Below are positions 23,398-24,411 of a stretch of 24,411 bases of DNA, one piece after another (position 1 is the stretch's first letter; each line of letters begins with the position of its first letter). The notes beneath the pieces are model-generated. The model was not told the origin of the DNA. It saw only the letters and a program-made list of their open reading frames with translations, and did not search any database. Source of the stretch: Desulfobacteraceae bacterium. GTDB lineage: Bacteria > Desulfobacterota > Desulfobacteria > Desulfobacterales > SG8-13. The stretch spans positions 1 to 24,411 of the forward strand of contig JARFQH010000246.1 in NCBI GenBank assembly GCA_029287875.1, written 5' to 3'. The position numbers were made by a program, and so were the translations under genes.

Positions 23398-23636
23398 GCG
23401 ACGGTAAGGCGCGGATTCAGATGGCCTGGGGCGTTGCACTGGTGCTGGCCGGCCTCGGCGTGCTGTATCGTATTCCCCAGGTGATGCCGAAAATCACCCG
23501 GATCGAGCAATTTGCCGCCGCCTCCGGATTCATTTACTTTTGCTTCTACCTCATGGCGCTGATTCTGATCGTCGGAGGCGGCCGGAAAATTATCACCAAC
23601 TACAAAATGCTGAACCGCAACAAACCGGCCAAATGA
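23394..23636 (+). CDS. Small two-helix membrane protein, unknown function
   Basis: The 80-residue protein begins at ATG 23394, overlapping the crotonase stop by four bases. Two membrane helices are visible, about residues 9-30 (QMAWGVALVLAGLGVLYRIP) and 43-65 (ASGFIYFCFYLMALILIVGG), separated by the polar segment QVMPKITRIEQFA. The tail is basic (RKIITNYKMLNRNKPAK), suggesting both ends in the cytoplasm. I do not recognise a named family. The tight coupling suggests its expression is tied to the hydratase, but a physical link is speculation. Confidence 0.75.
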   Translation: MSDGKARIQMAWGVALVLAGLGVLYRIPQVMPKITRIEQFAAASGFIYFCFYLMALILIVGGGRKIITNYKMLNRNKPAK

Positions 23637-23650
23637 CGTCGGGCGACGTC
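23635..23650. repeat. Paired GACGTC sites forming a small hairpin
   Basis: GACGTC, GGGC, GACGTC: two self-complementary hexamers four bases apart, starting within the stop codon of the small membrane protein gene. A stem of six bases could form, but no U-tract follows. It could be a protein-binding site or chance. Confidence 0.3.
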
Positions 23651-23726
23651 GATCCTAAAAACCGACCCGATTGCCCGTGTGACACGCCGGCACGAACCCA
23701 TTTACCCTGTATCAAAAGGATAGCTC

Positions 23727-24411
23727 ATGGCCTCCAGGAAGGGGACGGTTGTTCTGATGGGCTCCGGCGAGCTCACCGCCACGATGGTCGAGGTACACAA
23801 GGAGCAGTTGGCGCGCTTCGGCACCGCGCCGCGGGCGGTCTTTCTCGACACCCCGGCCGGGTTTCAGCTCAATGTCGACCAGATCTCACGCAGGGCGGTG
23901 GAGTATTTTCGTCTTCACGTTCGGCAACCGCTCATCGTCGCCTCCTTTAAATCCAACGAGGGGCATACGCCATACGAGGCCGAGAAGGCATTTCACCGGC
24001 TTCGGGAAGCCGATTACATCCTGATCGGACCCGGAAGCCCGACTTACGCCGTGCGCCAACTGCGGCCGACACCGGTACCGGATATTCTTGTCAGAAGAGT
24101 ACAAGACGGCGGCTGCCTGGTGGCGGCCAGTGCGGCCGCCCTCACGGTGGGCCGCATGACCCTGCCGGTCTACGAAATCTACAAGGTCGGCCATGATCTG
24201 CACTGGGTCGAAGGGATGAACATTCTCGGGCCACTTGGTTTCGACCTGGTGGTGGTGCCACACTGGAACAACGCCGAAGGCGGTACGCACGACACCCGCT
24301 TCTGTTTCATGGGCAAACCCCGCTTCGACAAGTTGGCAGCGCTGTTGCCGGAAGAGGTGTCGATCTTCGGCCTCGACGAACACACCGCCTGCATCATCGA
24401 CCTCGAAACTG
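23727..24411 (+). CDS. S51/cyanophycinase-like (type 1 GATase-fold) protein, cut by right edge
   Basis: The gene starts at ATG 23727 (AAGGA 6 bases upstream) and continues past the last base, giving 228 visible residues. VVLMGSGELTATM (8-20), FLDTPAGFQLNVDQI (39-53), YILIGPGSPTYAVRQL (97-112) and GGCLVAASAAALTVG (128-142) match proteins related to peptidase S51 and cyanophycinase. The expected nucleophile position is S135, in SAAA instead of the usual SAGA. A histidine-rich region follows (VPHWNNAEGG, 177-186). The fold call is fairly firm; the reaction is unknown. It may be a peptidase-like enzyme or an amidotransferase-fold relative without that activity. Confidence 0.78.
   Translation, partial: MASRKGTVVLMGSGELTATMVEVHKEQLARFGTAPRAVFLDTPAGFQLNVDQISRRAVEYFRLHVRQPLIVASFKSNEGHTPYEAEKAFHRLREADYILIGPGSPTYAVRQLRPTPVPDILVRRVQDGGCLVAASAAALTVGRMTLPVYEIYKVGHDLHWVEGMNILGPLGFDLVVVPHWNNAEGGTHDTRFCFMGKPRFDKLAALLPEEVSIFGLDEHTACIIDLET

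Noticed and set aside
1..24411. CRISPR array, tRNA, rRNA or prophage genes
   Set aside because: No regularly spaced repeats, clover-leaf sequence or phage structural genes were seen on reading both strands.

Overview
The window looks like chromosomal DNA of a Gram-negative, fairly GC-rich bacterium, most likely a Desulfobacterota/deltaproteobacterial lineage such as the Desulfobacterales. This assignment is an inference. It rests on the gene mix (paired bactofilins, a TRAP transporter with a TatT-like lipoprotein, a periplasmic PCMT, an amidase with duplicated TPR-like N-terminal units, and LapA next to MutS). The outer-membrane barrel protein, several signal peptides and the periplasmic amidase show a double-membrane cell. 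I found no rRNA, tRNA or CRISPR array.

Region 1 (1-2300) is an accessory patch holding three broken REP-associated (IS200-like, Y1) transposase remnants. One runs off the left edge on the minus strand. Two are plus-strand copies about 94% identical to each other, with the same internal deletion and frame switch. They bracket one intact gene for an outer-membrane beta-barrel protein. An inverted repeat bounds the first plus-strand copy, and its motif recurs at the end of the second.

Region 2 (2345-5785, minus strand) is a short operon: a secreted protein-L-isoaspartate methyltransferase, a multi-pass membrane protein with a spermidine-synthase-like core joined to the first by a GTGA stop/start overlap, and a small conserved-looking protein of unknown role. 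Region 3 (5966-10831, plus) starts divergently with two bactofilins, followed by a complete TRAP transporter set in the order TatT-like lipoprotein, DctP-like binding protein, DctQ, DctM. A predicted membrane-anchored HExxH protease follows (11020-11919), apparently starting at CTG.

An AT-rich gap of about 560 bases follows, opening with a perfect 26-bp inverted repeat that includes the protease stop codon. Region 4 (12479-16122) is a tight gene string: DUF1232/J-domain protein, Mut7-C-type protein, RimK-like ATP-grasp ligase, dGTPase-like HD hydrolase and a UPF0280 (ApbE-related) protein. Region 5 (16186-21438) holds LapA, MutS and an AmiC-type cell-wall amidase. Region 6 (21591-24411) holds an EamA transporter, an enoyl-CoA hydratase coupled to a small membrane protein, and an S51/cyanophycinase-like protein cut by the right edge.

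Most of the window is ordinary housekeeping sequence. The places that deserve a second look are the transposase remnants, the palindrome and structured gap, the CTG-start protease, the tryptophan-bearing TRAP binding protein, the residue-poor Mut7-C protein, and the coupled PCMT/membrane synthase pair.
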